This document shows positions 1 through 9,463 of a stretch of DNA of 64,000 nucleotides, piece by piece (position 1 is the stretch's first letter; the number at the start of each line of letters is the position of its first letter). The notes beneath the pieces were generated by a model. It was not told the origin of the DNA. It did not search any database and was given only the letters and a program-made list of their open reading frames with translations. This stretch comes from CAVQND01 sp964653485 (lineage in GTDB: Bacteria; Verrucomicrobiota; Verrucomicrobiia; Limisphaerales; UBA8199). The translations under genes were made by a program, and so were the position numbers. The stretch lies in assembly GCA_964653485.1 (NCBI GenBank), contig CAZZFF010000012.1:11167-75166 (forward strand). The letters run 5' to 3'.

Positions 1-1026
1 GAACAAGACGAACCGCAGCGCCAGCCCCTCGATCGAGTCCACCGGCTTGCCCTCTTCCTGTCGAGGCGTCTCGGGCGGGTCACTTTGGAGTGCCCGCGCC
101 AGACCCTCCCGCCCGGCTGTCTTCCATACACTCAACCCAACGGCCAGGAGGGCCACGGTGGTGAGGAGAGTGCCCACGGTGCTGAGGGCGGGCATCCAGG
201 CGGGCACAGGCGCGCTGTTGGGAATGCCGCCCCAGCTCCCAAACAACAGGATGGCCCAAAACGCGGAGAGCGCCAGGTTGCGGTTCTGCAACTGGCGGCG
301 GGCAAGCTTTGGCACGAAATAGAAAACCGCGCCCAGACCTGCCAGCCAGAGCCAGACGACCCGGAGATTGTCCGCATACCACCAGGCGATGACCGACTGC
401 ATCACACCGCGCACCGGAAACGTGACGAGCAGCAACTGGGCGGTCGAATATATCCACGGGAACCAGAACAGCGCGGCGAAGAGAAACCACTGCGACACAT
501 AGAGCCGTTGTTCGCGCCGCTGGTGGAAGGTCAATGCGCCCTGGATTCCGACCAGCACGGAGCCGAGGAACACCATCGGCGTGGCGTAGCCCGGCATGTC
601 CAGCGCCTCGAACCCGGTGCGGTCCCCGGCCAGTATCCCCCAAAAGCCCACCGTCACGCCGAGGTTCCACAGCACCGCGCCCATGGTCACCAGCCAGCCT
701 TGCGACAGTGTTGTCCGGCCCAGGCGCGCCAGCAGCCACAGGGACACACCCATCCCTGACTGGAGGCAAAAACCATAAAGAAACGCGCTTGATGCGGCGG
801 GGTGGACGCGCCCGTAGGTCAGCCAGGCCGGCCCGGCCAGAAACCCCGGCGAATGGAATTTGATCGAGGAAATGAGGGCAAAGCCCGAAGCGACGACGAG
901 CCACGCCGCGGCGCCCATAAGCAACGCCAGCAGGGGCAGGCGGCAGGAGGCGTCGATCTCTGAGGTTGGCATGTCACAGCCACTTGAGGCGGCAGCCGCT
1001 GGTTCGGAGGATGCGCGTAGATTCAT
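1..1026 (-). CDS. Heme-copper oxidase subunit I-like (CcoN-like) protein, 3' end cut off
   Basis: The frame is open for 342 codons from ATG at 1026 to the window edge, so the C-terminal part is missing. A GTGAGG ribosome site lies just upstream and the preceding gene ends 10 bases away. Several membrane helices are seen. The segment GRVHPAASSAFLYGF matches the low-spin-haem histidine helix of cbb3-type subunit I, and FYFVPKLA matches the conserved YYFVPK segment. Oddly, the positions that hold the CuB histidines in CcoN read WWYADN instead of WYGHN, and GGIPNSAPVPAW instead of GPHHxxYTxxPxW. All three visible CuB ligands are therefore absent. It is the last visible gene of the act operon. Either it is a non-catalytic partner of the complex, or a true oxidase lies further left. 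Family is confident, role is not. Confidence 0.75.
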   Translation of the reverse strand, partial: MNLRASSEPAAAASSGCDMPTSEIDASCRLPLLALLMGAAAWLVVASGFALISSIKFHSPGFLAGPAWLTYGRVHPAASSAFLYGFCLQSGMGVSLWLLARLGRTTLSQGWLVTMGAVLWNLGVTVGFWGILAGDRTGFEALDMPGYATPMVFLGSVLVGIQGALTFHQRREQRLYVSQWFLFAALFWFPWIYSTAQLLLVTFPVRGVMQSVIAWWYADNLRVVWLWLAGLGAVFYFVPKLARRQLQNRNLALSAFWAILLFGSWGGIPNSAPVPAWMPALSTVGTLLTTVALLAVGLSVWKTAGREGLARALQSDPPETPRQEEGKPVDSIEGLALRFVLF

Positions 1027-1035
1027 GGCCGAGCC

Positions 1036-1425
1036 TCACTCGAAAGGGCTGGGTTTCTCAGGGGCCTTGGGTGGGACGGCCGTGGCTTTCTCCACTCGGG
1101 CAATCAAGTTCGAGCGGGCGGCGGCCGGGTGTTGTCCCCAATCACGCTCGACCATGCTCATGGCCTGCTCGATGGGCAGGCGGACGATGCCTTTGGCCTG
1201 GTCGATCCAACCGGGAGAGGCGAGCGCCTCGGTCTCGGCGGCGCGCAGTTCGGCCAGTGCCTTGGCCCGGACCGCGGCACGGTCCTCGCCCAGGGCTGGG
1301 GGCTGGGTATAGCGGTGGATGGCCCAGGCCAACGCCGCCACGATGAGGAACGAGCCGAGAATGCCTACGGCATAGGCCCACGCGGCCCGGTTCGGTTCAG
1401 GGTGATCTTTCATCCGTTCATTCAT
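1036..1425 (-). CDS. Small membrane-anchored protein of the act operon
   Basis: 129 residues with one N-terminal membrane helix (about residues 15-36, AYAVGILGSFLIVAALAWA) and a soluble charged tail. The tail contains GWIDQAKGIVRLPIEQAM, a W-x-D-(x)n-V-R-x-P-I-x-x-A-M motif that I recall in small proteins encoded beside cytochrome oxidase genes. The start is well placed: a GGAGGAGG Shine-Dalgarno sits 6 bases upstream, and the ATG overlaps the actF stop by four bases (ATGA). The next gene starts 9 bases after its stop. A structural or assembly role linking complex III to the oxidase is inferred from position only. Exact function unknown. Confidence 0.7.
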   Translation of the reverse strand: MNERMKDHPEPNRAAWAYAVGILGSFLIVAALAWAIHRYTQPPALGEDRAAVRAKALAELRAAETEALASPGWIDQAKGIVRLPIEQAMSMVERDWGQHPAAARSNLIARVEKATAVPPKAPEKPSPFE

Positions 1426-2696
1426 TCATTGCCTCCTCCAAACTGAGGCGGCGCATCTTGCATCTCATCGACTCGGCCAGTCTCGGCCTCCGGGACTTGG
1501 GCGGGCAGGAGATGCGTCAGGCCCATGGCCTCGATGAGCCTGGGGTCTTTCACGGGATACGGGGCGTGGCGCGCGTAATTCTCCAGGAACACCTTGCTCA
1601 GCAAGCCGGCCATAAAGGCGAAGCAACCCGCGTCCAGCCAGAGCCAGCCCAAGGCAAACCCGTCCGGGTGCAGCGCGGGCATGATGTTGAACGCCAGGTC
1701 CACCCAATGCATCAGCCAGCACCACACGCAGAGAGGGACCATGATCGAAAAGGCGTGCTTCACGTCGATGCGCAGCAGGGCCAGGAACGGGAGGAAGAAA
1801 TGGCCGAAAATGATGACCATGCCCACGTGCCACCACGTGCCCTTCTCGCGCAACACGTACCAGAAGGTCTCGTCGGGCATGTTGCCGTTCCAGATGATGA
1901 AATACTGGGAGAAGTGGATATAGGCGTAAAAAACCGTAAAGGCGAAGAGAAGCGATCCCAGAAAATAGTACTGTTGAGCGTGGAGCACCTCGGCCATCAC
2001 GCCCTGGCGTTCGAGCACCATCGTGAGGACATAGACCGTCGCCAGGGCCATCCAAACGCTCCCGGCATAATAATAGACGCCGTACATGGTCGAGTACCAC
2101 TGGTATTGCAGCGCCATCATCCAAAGCGAGGCGGCCAGGGTCAGCGTGAGGGCAAAGAGAAGAACGCCGATGGCCGAAAAGAACCGCATCCGATGCGTGG
2201 GCTTGGCCGCGCCCGTTTGGTCCTGCTCCAGCGACCAGTACCTGAGCCTGTTCGAGAGAAGCCACCACACCAGGAAGCAAAAAGCCGAGACCATGTAGAA
2301 CATCGGCTTGGTGAAGAGCGGTTCTTTGGCGGCCAAGGCGTGGTCGAGCCGGGGATTGGCAGTCATCCAGCTATAGAGTTTCGGGGCAAACACCGCGATC
2401 GGAACGAACAACAGCGCCATCCACGGAAACAAAAGGCTGGCGATGTGTTCGCAAGGCCGGCGGATCGGCACCGACCAGCCGGCATCGAAGAGATGATGCG
2501 CGATGACCAGGAACAGCGCCCCCAGGCAGAGGCTCAGGAAAAACATGAAGCTCAACAGCCAGGAAAAGGCGAACTGCCGGGCGTCCAGCAAGCCGCCCAG
2601 CGCGCAGAGCGCCCCTCCCCCGAGCATCAAAAACATCGGCGCCGGCCGCCATTTGGATAGGTCCGGCGACGAGAGCGAAGTTCGTGAATTCGTCAT
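1422..2696 (-). CDS. actF: Alternative complex III membrane subunit ActF
   Basis: 424-residue polytopic protein with about ten hydrophobic helices, homologous to the ActF/ActC (NrfD-like) quinol-binding membrane subunits of alternative complex III. Recognisable stretches are HHLFDAGWSVPIRR near the N-terminus, the aromatic MALQYQWYSTMYGVYYYAG segment and the HFSQYFIIWNGNMPDE loop, all typical of ActF. In the complex it packs in the membrane beside ActC and helps form the quinol site or proton path (family knowledge). It lies 19 bases after actE and overlaps the following small gene by four bases, so it is co-translated. Start ATG at 2696 has no obvious Shine-Dalgarno. Confidence 0.92.
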   Translation of the reverse strand: MTNSRTSLSSPDLSKWRPAPMFLMLGGGALCALGGLLDARQFAFSWLLSFMFFLSLCLGALFLVIAHHLFDAGWSVPIRRPCEHIASLLFPWMALLFVPIAVFAPKLYSWMTANPRLDHALAAKEPLFTKPMFYMVSAFCFLVWWLLSNRLRYWSLEQDQTGAAKPTHRMRFFSAIGVLLFALTLTLAASLWMMALQYQWYSTMYGVYYYAGSVWMALATVYVLTMVLERQGVMAEVLHAQQYYFLGSLLFAFTVFYAYIHFSQYFIIWNGNMPDETFWYVLREKGTWWHVGMVIIFGHFFLPFLALLRIDVKHAFSIMVPLCVWCWLMHWVDLAFNIMPALHPDGFALGWLWLDAGCFAFMAGLLSKVFLENYARHAPYPVKDPRLIEAMGLTHLLPAQVPEAETGRVDEMQDAPPQFGGGNE

Positions 2697-2715
2697 GATG
2701 TGGAATTGGAGGCCG

Positions 2716-3363
2716 CTATTTCTTGAGGCTCGCGCGCAGTGGTTCGGGCAGGTCGTCCACGGTGGCCAACTGGCTGAGTTGGAGCGCGCGCAGGTAGGCG
2801 ACGATGGCCCAGCGATCCGCCACGGTGATGTTGGCTCCGTACGGCTGCATGAGGTTGCGCCCGTGGGTGATGACGTAGAACAACTCGCCGTCCGTCATCT
2901 CGACGATGCGTTTGTCATGGAGGTCAGCCACCACAGTCATGGCGCCGAGCTTTTTGGTAATGCCGTTGCCATCCGCCAATTGCCCATGGCAGGGCGAACA
3001 GTTTATGCTGAAGCGCTGGCGGCCCCTCTGGAGCAGTTGCCCGGTGACCGCCAGGGGATTGTCCTCCACGAAATTGGTCGTGCCGCTCAGAAGCCCCGTA
3101 TTGACCGGGGCGTCCTCATAGGGATAGACGGAACCCTTGGCCGTCTGGAGCGGCGTGGAGCGCGCGATAGTACCCGGGACGGGCAACTGCGAACTCAGGC
3201 CGTTGGGAAAGAAGCCGTTGGGCTTTTGAGGGCGCAGCTTGAGCTGCCATTCCATGTCCGGAAAGATATAAAGCGGCGGCTTGCGGAAATGGGAGCCGCG
3301 AAAGCCCAGAACCCCGGTCACGGCGAGCGCGGAGGCGAAGAGAATGGCCAGAAAATAACGCAT
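2716..3363 (-). CDS. actE: Alternative complex III mono-haem cytochrome c subunit ActE
   Basis: 215 residues from ATG 3363, which overlaps the actD stop by one base (TAATG) behind a GGAGGAG ribosome site. A longer in-frame extension exists but runs through the end of actD without purpose. An N-terminal hydrophobic segment (RYFLAILFASALAVTGVLGF) serves as signal or anchor. A single class I cytochrome c motif, CSPCH within FSINCSPCHGQLADGNG, gives one covalently bound haem, with a Met-containing C-terminal half (NLMQPYGANI) offering the distal ligand. ActE takes electrons from the ActA/ActB side of the complex and passes them to the oxidase or a soluble carrier (family knowledge). Confidence 0.9.
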   Translation of the reverse strand: MRYFLAILFASALAVTGVLGFRGSHFRKPPLYIFPDMEWQLKLRPQKPNGFFPNGLSSQLPVPGTIARSTPLQTAKGSVYPYEDAPVNTGLLSGTTNFVEDNPLAVTGQLLQRGRQRFSINCSPCHGQLADGNGITKKLGAMTVVADLHDKRIVEMTDGELFYVITHGRNLMQPYGANITVADRWAIVAYLRALQLSQLATVDDLPEPLRASLKK

Positions 3364-3908
3364 TACTCCTCCACCACCTCGATGTGCCGGCTGCCGGCCT
3401 CCTGCAGCAGCTTGCGGGTTTCGGTTTCCGAATACTTGGGGTCGTCGCACTCGATAGTGATGAAGAACCGATCGTGGGTGACCAGCGAGAACCGCTTGTT
3501 CTTGAGGAGCGGATGGTGCAGGCGCGGCAGCCGGTTCAAGAACAACATGCCGAAGAGCGCACCGAAGGACCCGAAGAGAATCGTCAGTTCATAGGAAGGG
3601 GGAAAAGCGGAGAAAGGACTGAACATCGGTTTGCCGCCGATGACGATCGGATAATCGAAGGTGTTCATGTACCAGATCATCAACATGCCCGTCGCGTAGC
3701 CGGCCACCCCTCCGATGAACGCGAACCACCCGACTTTCGAGTTGCTCAGGCCCATGGCCTTGTCCATGCCGTGGACCGGGAACGGGGTGAAAACGTCCCA
3801 TTGGCGAAAGCCCGCCTGGCGGACCTTCTCCGCGGCGTGGAGGACCGCGGCGGCGGTGGTGAATTCGGCAACGATGCCGTAGGGTTTGGCGGCTGTGTCA
3901 GGCATCAT
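3363..3908 (-). CDS. actD: Alternative complex III subunit ActD (DUF3341)
   Basis: 181 residues with two transmembrane helices (around VGWFAFIGGVAGYATGMLMIW and ELTILFGSFGALFGMLFLN) and a cytoplasmic N-terminal domain containing GFRQWDVFTPFPVHGMDKAMG, the hallmark of DUF3341/ActD. The C-terminal part has HDRFFITIECDDP and ends with a short alpha/beta segment. ActD is a structural subunit attached to the ActC/ActF membrane core. The start overlaps the 3' end of actC by 11 bases, and its stop overlaps actE, so expression must be coupled. There are two adjacent ATG codons (3908 and 3905); either could be used. Confidence 0.92.
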   Translation of the reverse strand: MMPDTAAKPYGIVAEFTTAAAVLHAAEKVRQAGFRQWDVFTPFPVHGMDKAMGLSNSKVGWFAFIGGVAGYATGMLMIWYMNTFDYPIVIGGKPMFSPFSAFPPSYELTILFGSFGALFGMLFLNRLPRLHHPLLKNKRFSLVTHDRFFITIECDDPKYSETETRKLLQEAGSRHIEVVEE

Positions 3909-5361
3909 GCGGCGCCTCCATCGGTTTGGCTCCGCCCAGCGGGTGATGCGGCTCCGCTTGGGGCGTCACGCCTTTGACTTCGGAGATGGCAATCATCGGC
4001 AGAAACCTCAGGAACAACAGGAACATCGTGAAGAACAGGCCGAAGGTGCCGATGTAAGTGCAGATGTCCACCCACGTCGGACGGTAATAGCCCCAACTGG
4101 ATGGGATGAAATCACGGTGTAAAGAAACCACGATAATCACGAACCGCTCGAACCACATCCCGACGTTGACGAGGATTGAGATGATGAAAACCACAACGAG
4201 ATTCTGCCGCAGCCGCCTGAACCAGAATAGCTGCGGGATGAGCACGTTGCAGGAGACCATCATGCACCAGGCCCATTGGTAAGGGCCCATCGCGCGGTTC
4301 AGGAAGTGGAACCGTTCGTTGGGGTTGCCGCTGTACCAGGCGATGAAGAACTCCATCGCGTAGGCATAGCCGACGATCGAGCCGGTGGCGAGGGTGACCT
4401 TGCACATGATGTCGATGTGCCGCATCGTGATGATGTCCTGAAGCTTGAAGATCGAGCGCAGCGGGATCAGCAGGGTCAATACCATGCCGAACCCGGAGAA
4501 GACAGCGCCGGCCACGAAATAGGGCGGGAAAATGGTCGTGTGCCAGCCTGGCAGTTGCGAAACCGAAAAGTCGAGGGACACAATGGAATGGACCGAGAGG
4601 ACCAGGGGCGTCGAGAGGCCGGCCAGGATCAGGTAGGCCTTCTCGTAATTGCTCCAATGGCGGTTGGACCCGGTCCAGCCCAGGGCGAAGAAACCGTAGA
4701 GGAACTGGCGCAACCGGGTCTTGGCCCGGTCGCGAAGCACCGCCAGGTCCGGGATCAGGCCCATATACCAGAACAACACGGAAACGGTGAAATAGGTCGA
4801 GACGGCGAAAACGTCCCACATCAGGGGCGAGCGGAACTGGGGCCAGATCGAGTTCGAGTTGGGGACCGGGAAGAGCCACCAATCGTACCAGGCGCGTCCG
4901 ACGTGGAGCGCGGGATAGATGCCGGCGCACATGACGGCGAAGATGGTCATGGCCTCGGCGGCGCGGTTCACCGCCGTCCGCCATCGCTGGCGCAGGAGGA
5001 ACAGAATCGCCGAGATGAGCGTCCCTGCGTGGCCAATTCCAATCCACCAAACGAAATTGACGATGTCCCACGCCCACATGACCGGGCGCATGTTGCCCCA
5101 GACGCCGACGCCGGTGGACACCTGGTAGGCGATCATGAGGAAGAGCATGCCCAAGGCCAGCACGCTGGGGATGAACAGCACCCACCACCACGTCGGGGCT
5201 CGGCCTTCGCTGAGCGAGGCCACGCGGTTGGAAATCCATCCAAAACTGCGGTTGTTGGCAACCAGGGGCGCGCGCGCAAGCTCGGACGGCGGCTCCGGCA
5301 CGCTCACCACGCCGCCGCCACCCAGGCTCCCGGTCTTGATTGGAACGGTCTGGGCCTCCAT
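3898..5361 (-). CDS. actC: Alternative complex III quinol-binding membrane subunit ActC (NrfD family)
   Basis: 487 residues from ATG at 5361, which overlaps the actB stop (TGATG) with a GGAGG about 10 bases upstream. The reading frame extends further upstream but only as antisense-like sequence inside actB. Ten or so membrane helices follow a short cytoplasmic N-terminus. NrfD-type signatures include WWIGIGHAGTLISAILFLLR, RPVMWAWDIVNFVWW, and HSIVSLDFSVSQLPGWHTT. ActC is the main quinol-oxidising membrane subunit and faces the iron-sulphur domain of ActB (family knowledge). Second copy of the same fold is actF in this operon. Confidence 0.93.
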   Translation of the reverse strand: MEAQTVPIKTGSLGGGGVVSVPEPPSELARAPLVANNRSFGWISNRVASLSEGRAPTWWWVLFIPSVLALGMLFLMIAYQVSTGVGVWGNMRPVMWAWDIVNFVWWIGIGHAGTLISAILFLLRQRWRTAVNRAAEAMTIFAVMCAGIYPALHVGRAWYDWWLFPVPNSNSIWPQFRSPLMWDVFAVSTYFTVSVLFWYMGLIPDLAVLRDRAKTRLRQFLYGFFALGWTGSNRHWSNYEKAYLILAGLSTPLVLSVHSIVSLDFSVSQLPGWHTTIFPPYFVAGAVFSGFGMVLTLLIPLRSIFKLQDIITMRHIDIMCKVTLATGSIVGYAYAMEFFIAWYSGNPNERFHFLNRAMGPYQWAWCMMVSCNVLIPQLFWFRRLRQNLVVVFIISILVNVGMWFERFVIIVVSLHRDFIPSSWGYYRPTWVDICTYIGTFGLFFTMFLLFLRFLPMIAISEVKGVTPQAEPHHPLGGAKPMEAPHDA

Positions 5362-8300
5362 CAGTGAGTTCCTCCGAAGTAATCCGGCATGGCCGGGTTT
5401 GGATTGCGCACGCGGGCCAGGTAGGTGGTGCGCGGCTTGGTCAGGAGCGCCTTGAGCACCGCGTAGTCCCGGTCCAACCCCTTGAGCCTCGAAACGCGGC
5501 TGTTCGGGTCGTTGATGTTTCCGAAGACGATGGCGTCGGCCGGACACGCCTGGGCGCAGGCAGTCGTAAAGGAATCGGTCGGCACGAGCACGTCGCCTGA
5601 CGCGCCGGCCTTGTCTTTCTGGGCGATCTTGGCCTGCTCGATGCGCTGAATGCAGAAGGTGCATTTCTCCATCACACCCCGCATTCGCACGGTGACATCC
5701 GGGTTCTTGATCATCTTGATCAGGTCCCACTCGTCATCCCTGCGATGGCCGAACGGCCCAAGATAAAGGTGCTCGATGGGCCGCTTGTTGTAATCGAAGA
5801 AGTTGAAGCGCCGGACCTTGTAGGGGCAATTGTTCGAGCAGTACCGGGTCCCGACGCAACGGTTGTAAGTCATCACGTTGAGGCCCTCCTGGTCGTGGGA
5901 GGTGGCGTTGACGGGGCAGACGTTCTCGCAGGGCGCGGCCTCGCAATGCTGGCAAAGCATTGGCTGGGTGACGACCTGCGGATTATCGATCCACTTCTCG
6001 AACTGTTGTTCGGCCTCGGTCCGGAACGTGTCGAAAAAGCTCTCTTTGGCGTCCGGGCTGTCCTTGGCCTCCAGGGGCCGGCCCGCGTAGTAACGGTCAA
6101 TCCTCAGCCAGTGCATCTCGCGCCCGCGCCCGACCTGCTCTTTCCCGACGATGGGCACATTGTTCTCGCTCTGGCAGGCCAACATGCAGGCCGAACAACC
6201 GACGCACCGGTTCAAATCGATCGACATTCCCCATTGGTGCAACCCCTTCCGCTTGGACTGATCGAATGGGTTCGGATACAGCGGCGCCACCACGGGCAAA
6301 TCGCCTTCTTCTTCCGCATCCGGCTCTTTGGCGAAATCCGGGTGCTCCCGGTAGTGGTCCAGGTCCGCCTCGCGAACAATCGGGCGGCCCTCCAGCGACC
6401 AATGGGTCTGGGTGCAGAACACCGGCAAAGTCCCCTCGACCGCCTTCACGGCGGCGCCGAGAGCGATGTTCGGGCTGGAAGTTGTGCGCAATGGGTACAC
6501 GTCGAACCCGACGCTGCGGCCCACCCGCCCGGTCTGGCGGCGCCCGTAGCCCAACGCCAGCCCCAGCGAGTAGTCAGCCATGCCCGGCTGCACCCAGACC
6601 GGCCCGCGCGCGCTCCGCTCGCCCAGCCTGACCTCCACCATGTCGGAGTCTTTCACCCCAAGCTCCACGGCCGTCTTCCGGCTCATCAGGACCACGTTAT
6701 CCCAGACAATCTTGGTGACCGGGTCCGGCAGCTCCTGGAGCCAGCCGTTGTTGTTATAGCGCCCGTCGTCCAGGCTGTAGTCGCGATGGAACACCACCTC
6801 GAGCCTGTCCTTGCCCAATGGACTGGGCTGTTGGACCCGGGCCAACCCTTCCGCCACGGCGGCTTCATTGAGGCTGACCTCGACCGGTCGCGCCGCCGAA
6901 TTGGCCAGGAAACCGTCGTGCAGAAACTTCCGCCACGCCGCCTCGAACGGGTCCGAGCCGCACAAGCCGGCAAAGGTCTCGCGCGTGATTCCGTAAGGGT
7001 CGGTCATCTTCGCCCCGGCGATGCGGGCCAGGACCTCCAACTCGGTGAGGCCGCCGAAGAGCGGGGCAATCAAGGGCTGGACCGGCACCAGGGTGCCATC
7101 GCTCGTGCGGGCATCGCCCCAGGATTCGAGGTAATGGGCCGCCGGGAGGTGCCAGTCGCAGACGGCGAAAGTCTCGTCTTCATAATAACCCAAGCGCACG
7201 ACCGTCCTGGCCCGGCGCTGGGTTTTTGCCCAATCCAGGTCCGCCGGGGCGCTATAGACGGGGTTGCCGCCAAGCACGACGAGCGTTTCGACTTGCCCGG
7301 CATTGAGCGCCTGGGCCAATTCGGGCAGGCCGCCCTCCTTGGCTTCCGGGGCGGGAAGGAAGAGGACCGTTTGGCCCAGGTTCCCCAGGGCCGCATTCAT
7401 CGAGTGGGCCAGGAGGTGTACCTCGATGGGCTGCCGATACCCCGCCACTACGAGTGACCGGCCCCGGTTGGCGGCCAGGTCCTTGGCGCACGCTTCAACC
7501 CACTTCGCCATCCACTGCGCCTCGACCCCCGCGGCCTTTGCCAGCGCCTCGATACTTGAGCCGCCCGAGTTGCGGACCGCCGCCGCCAGGGCCGCCGCCA
7601 GTGGCGCCACGGCGCCCGCGGGCAGCCGCAGCCGATGGTCCGCGTTGAAACCGGTGACACTCATCAGGCTCTCGGCGATGTAGAGCCGAACGGGCGAGTC
7701 TTCAGGCTTTTCCAGGCGGCGCCGCTGGGAGAAGCGGCGGATGTGATTGTGGACGTCCCCTTCAGAGCCAAGGAAATCGCAGTCCAGGGAAACCACCACG
7801 CTGGCCTTGTCAAGCTGCCAGTGCGGCCGGACCGGCTGGCCAAAGGCCAGCGTGGCGGCGCGGCGATGGATGTCCAAATCCACGGGGTCATGGATGTACC
7901 AGCGCGCCTGCGGCAATGCCTCGGTCAAGACCTTGCGGAGCCTGCTTCGAGAAGGCGAATTGTCGCGCTCGATCAGGAAGCAAAGCCCCTGGCCGCCGTT
8001 CTGGCCCGCCTTGCGTCCCAGTTCGGACAGGAAATCCTGCGCGGCTTCGCGCGTGCAATTGTTCCCGCCCCGCACAAACCGCGAGGCGCGGTCGGGGTCG
8101 TAAAGATTGAGGATGGAGGCCTGCGCGAAGCGGTCCGTGCCGCCGTTGCTGTCCGGGTGCAGCCTGTTCCCTTCGATCTTGGTAGGCCGGCCGTCGTTGG
8201 ACTTGACGACCAGTGGCACGGCGCTTCCGTGCGCCGGCATTGCCGTCGCGTAAAACTGCGGGACCCCATGCACGTAGTCTTCGGGCATTTTGCCGAACGG

Positions 8301-8618
8301 CTCCACCCTCTCCACCGGCCGGCGGCAGCCGCTGCCCGCAAACCCGACCCCGGCCAGCAGCAGCGAGGCCGACATCAGCCTCAGGAATTGCCGCCGCGAC
8401 ACCGGGTCGGCCCACTCGCTCGCCCCCTCCGGAAACTCACGCTCGATCCATTGGCGGAATTGAGGCGTCTGCGCCAGTTCATCGAGACTGCGCCAATAAA
8501 CGGGGCCGGATTCGGCCGAGCGGACGCCGCATCCCTGGGCCGCGCCCGTCACGCCCGCCATTTTCGGGGACCGGGTTTCTGGGTTCATTGGCTCGTTGGC
8601 TGTTCCTGTCGGGATCAT
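5361..8618 (-). CDS. actB: Alternative complex III subunit ActB (molybdopterin-like plus 4Fe-4S domains)
   Basis: 1085 residues from ATG 8618, whose ATGA overlaps the actA stop; a second Met lies ten codons later. A TAT-like signal follows (SRRQFLRLM, about residues 74-82) and then a hydrophobic stretch ending in a Cys. The large middle is a molybdopterin-oxidoreductase-like domain, which in this complex binds no molybdenum (family knowledge). From about residue 790 there is a ferredoxin-like part with CVGCSACMLAC, CQHCEAAPCENVCP, CVGTRYCSNNCP and CTFCIQRI...CAQACP cysteine clusters. These suit several Fe-S clusters wiring quinol oxidation to the haem subunits. The protein sits on the periplasmic side of ActC. 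Confidence 0.93.
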   Translation of the reverse strand: MIPTGTANEPMNPETRSPKMAGVTGAAQGCGVRSAESGPVYWRSLDELAQTPQFRQWIEREFPEGASEWADPVSRRQFLRLMSASLLLAGVGFAGSGCRRPVERVEPFGKMPEDYVHGVPQFYATAMPAHGSAVPLVVKSNDGRPTKIEGNRLHPDSNGGTDRFAQASILNLYDPDRASRFVRGGNNCTREAAQDFLSELGRKAGQNGGQGLCFLIERDNSPSRSRLRKVLTEALPQARWYIHDPVDLDIHRRAATLAFGQPVRPHWQLDKASVVVSLDCDFLGSEGDVHNHIRRFSQRRRLEKPEDSPVRLYIAESLMSVTGFNADHRLRLPAGAVAPLAAALAAAVRNSGGSSIEALAKAAGVEAQWMAKWVEACAKDLAANRGRSLVVAGYRQPIEVHLLAHSMNAALGNLGQTVLFLPAPEAKEGGLPELAQALNAGQVETLVVLGGNPVYSAPADLDWAKTQRRARTVVRLGYYEDETFAVCDWHLPAAHYLESWGDARTSDGTLVPVQPLIAPLFGGLTELEVLARIAGAKMTDPYGITRETFAGLCGSDPFEAAWRKFLHDGFLANSAARPVEVSLNEAAVAEGLARVQQPSPLGKDRLEVVFHRDYSLDDGRYNNNGWLQELPDPVTKIVWDNVVLMSRKTAVELGVKDSDMVEVRLGERSARGPVWVQPGMADYSLGLALGYGRRQTGRVGRSVGFDVYPLRTTSSPNIALGAAVKAVEGTLPVFCTQTHWSLEGRPIVREADLDHYREHPDFAKEPDAEEEGDLPVVAPLYPNPFDQSKRKGLHQWGMSIDLNRCVGCSACMLACQSENNVPIVGKEQVGRGREMHWLRIDRYYAGRPLEAKDSPDAKESFFDTFRTEAEQQFEKWIDNPQVVTQPMLCQHCEAAPCENVCPVNATSHDQEGLNVMTYNRCVGTRYCSNNCPYKVRRFNFFDYNKRPIEHLYLGPFGHRRDDEWDLIKMIKNPDVTVRMRGVMEKCTFCIQRIEQAKIAQKDKAGASGDVLVPTDSFTTACAQACPADAIVFGNINDPNSRVSRLKGLDRDYAVLKALLTKPRTTYLARVRNPNPAMPDYFGGTH

Positions 8619-9283
8619 CGATGGCAAGCGGAGCAATTCTGCAAGGATTCGACCTTCCAATCGTGAACCATCTTCTCGCCGTTCGCCTTCTGCAGCCGGG
8701 CGTTTTCCTCGGCATTGTCGCTCCATTTCCAGTTCAGGTCGGTGATCTTGTCCGGGGGCCGGATTTTCGCCGCGGGGTTGCGGTGGCAATCGAGGCAGAA
8801 GGTCATGCTCAGAGGTTGAAAATGATAGACCTCTTCCATCTGGTCGATTCGTCCGTGGCATTCGACGCAACTGATGCCGCGGCCCACATGCACGGAGTGG
8901 TTGAAATAGACGAAATCCGGCACGCGATGAATTTGGACCCAGGGTATGGGCCGCCCGCTTTGCGCGCTCTCGCGCACCAATTCCAGCCGCGGGTCGTCCT
9001 TGAGCACCTGGTTGTGGCAGTTCATGCAGGTCGAACTCGCCGGGATATTCGAATACCAGGACCGCTCGACCGCATTGTGGCAGTAGCGGCAATCCAGGCC
9101 AAGCTGGCCCGCGTGTGTGGCATGCGAAAAGGCCACCGGCTGAACCGGCTGGTAGCCGACCCGCGAATACTTCGGCGTCAGGTAATACCACATCCCGGCC
9201 ACCACAGCGGTGCCCGTGAGCAGCGTCCCGGTGATCATCATCACCGGCAGCCGGTTGGTCCACTTCGGAAAAATTGCCGACAT
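8615..9283 (-). CDS. actA: Alternative complex III pentahaem cytochrome c ActA
   Basis: 222 residues from ATG 9283 (MSAIFPKWTNRLP...), preceded by AGGATCGTTGAG; the frame also opens at 9307 and 9382, but the family normally begins at this Met. One N-terminal membrane anchor precedes five CxxCH haem motifs: CRYCH, CMNCH, CVECH, CLDCH and CSACH. ActA forms the periplasmic haem wire of alternative complex III and is the first gene of the operon, so the promoter should lie in the AT-richer stretch at about 9340-9480. I could not pin down convincing -35/-10 boxes there. Confidence 0.93.
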   Translation of the reverse strand: MSAIFPKWTNRLPVMMITGTLLTGTAVVAGMWYYLTPKYSRVGYQPVQPVAFSHATHAGQLGLDCRYCHNAVERSWYSNIPASSTCMNCHNQVLKDDPRLELVRESAQSGRPIPWVQIHRVPDFVYFNHSVHVGRGISCVECHGRIDQMEEVYHFQPLSMTFCLDCHRNPAAKIRPPDKITDLNWKWSDNAEENARLQKANGEKMVHDWKVESLQNCSACHR

Positions 9284-9463
9284 CTCAACGATCCTGCGCC
9301 AAAACATTCCCCGCGCGCGGCTATACCCTTGCCGCACGGGGGGCGCGGCTACTGTAAATTCCTCTAGCCCCGGATGCCGCACCGCGCAAGGGCGAGCGGT
9401 GAGATTTTTTCAGATATAGGCACTGGTTATGGTGTACATTAGTTTATTAGACTCCTTTGGAAT

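Noticed and set aside
80..904. Long minus-strand ORF of 274 codons at the left edge
   Set aside because: Arg/Pro/Gly-rich shadow of the CcoN-like gene, which lies on the same strand in another frame and has clear membrane helices and family motifs.
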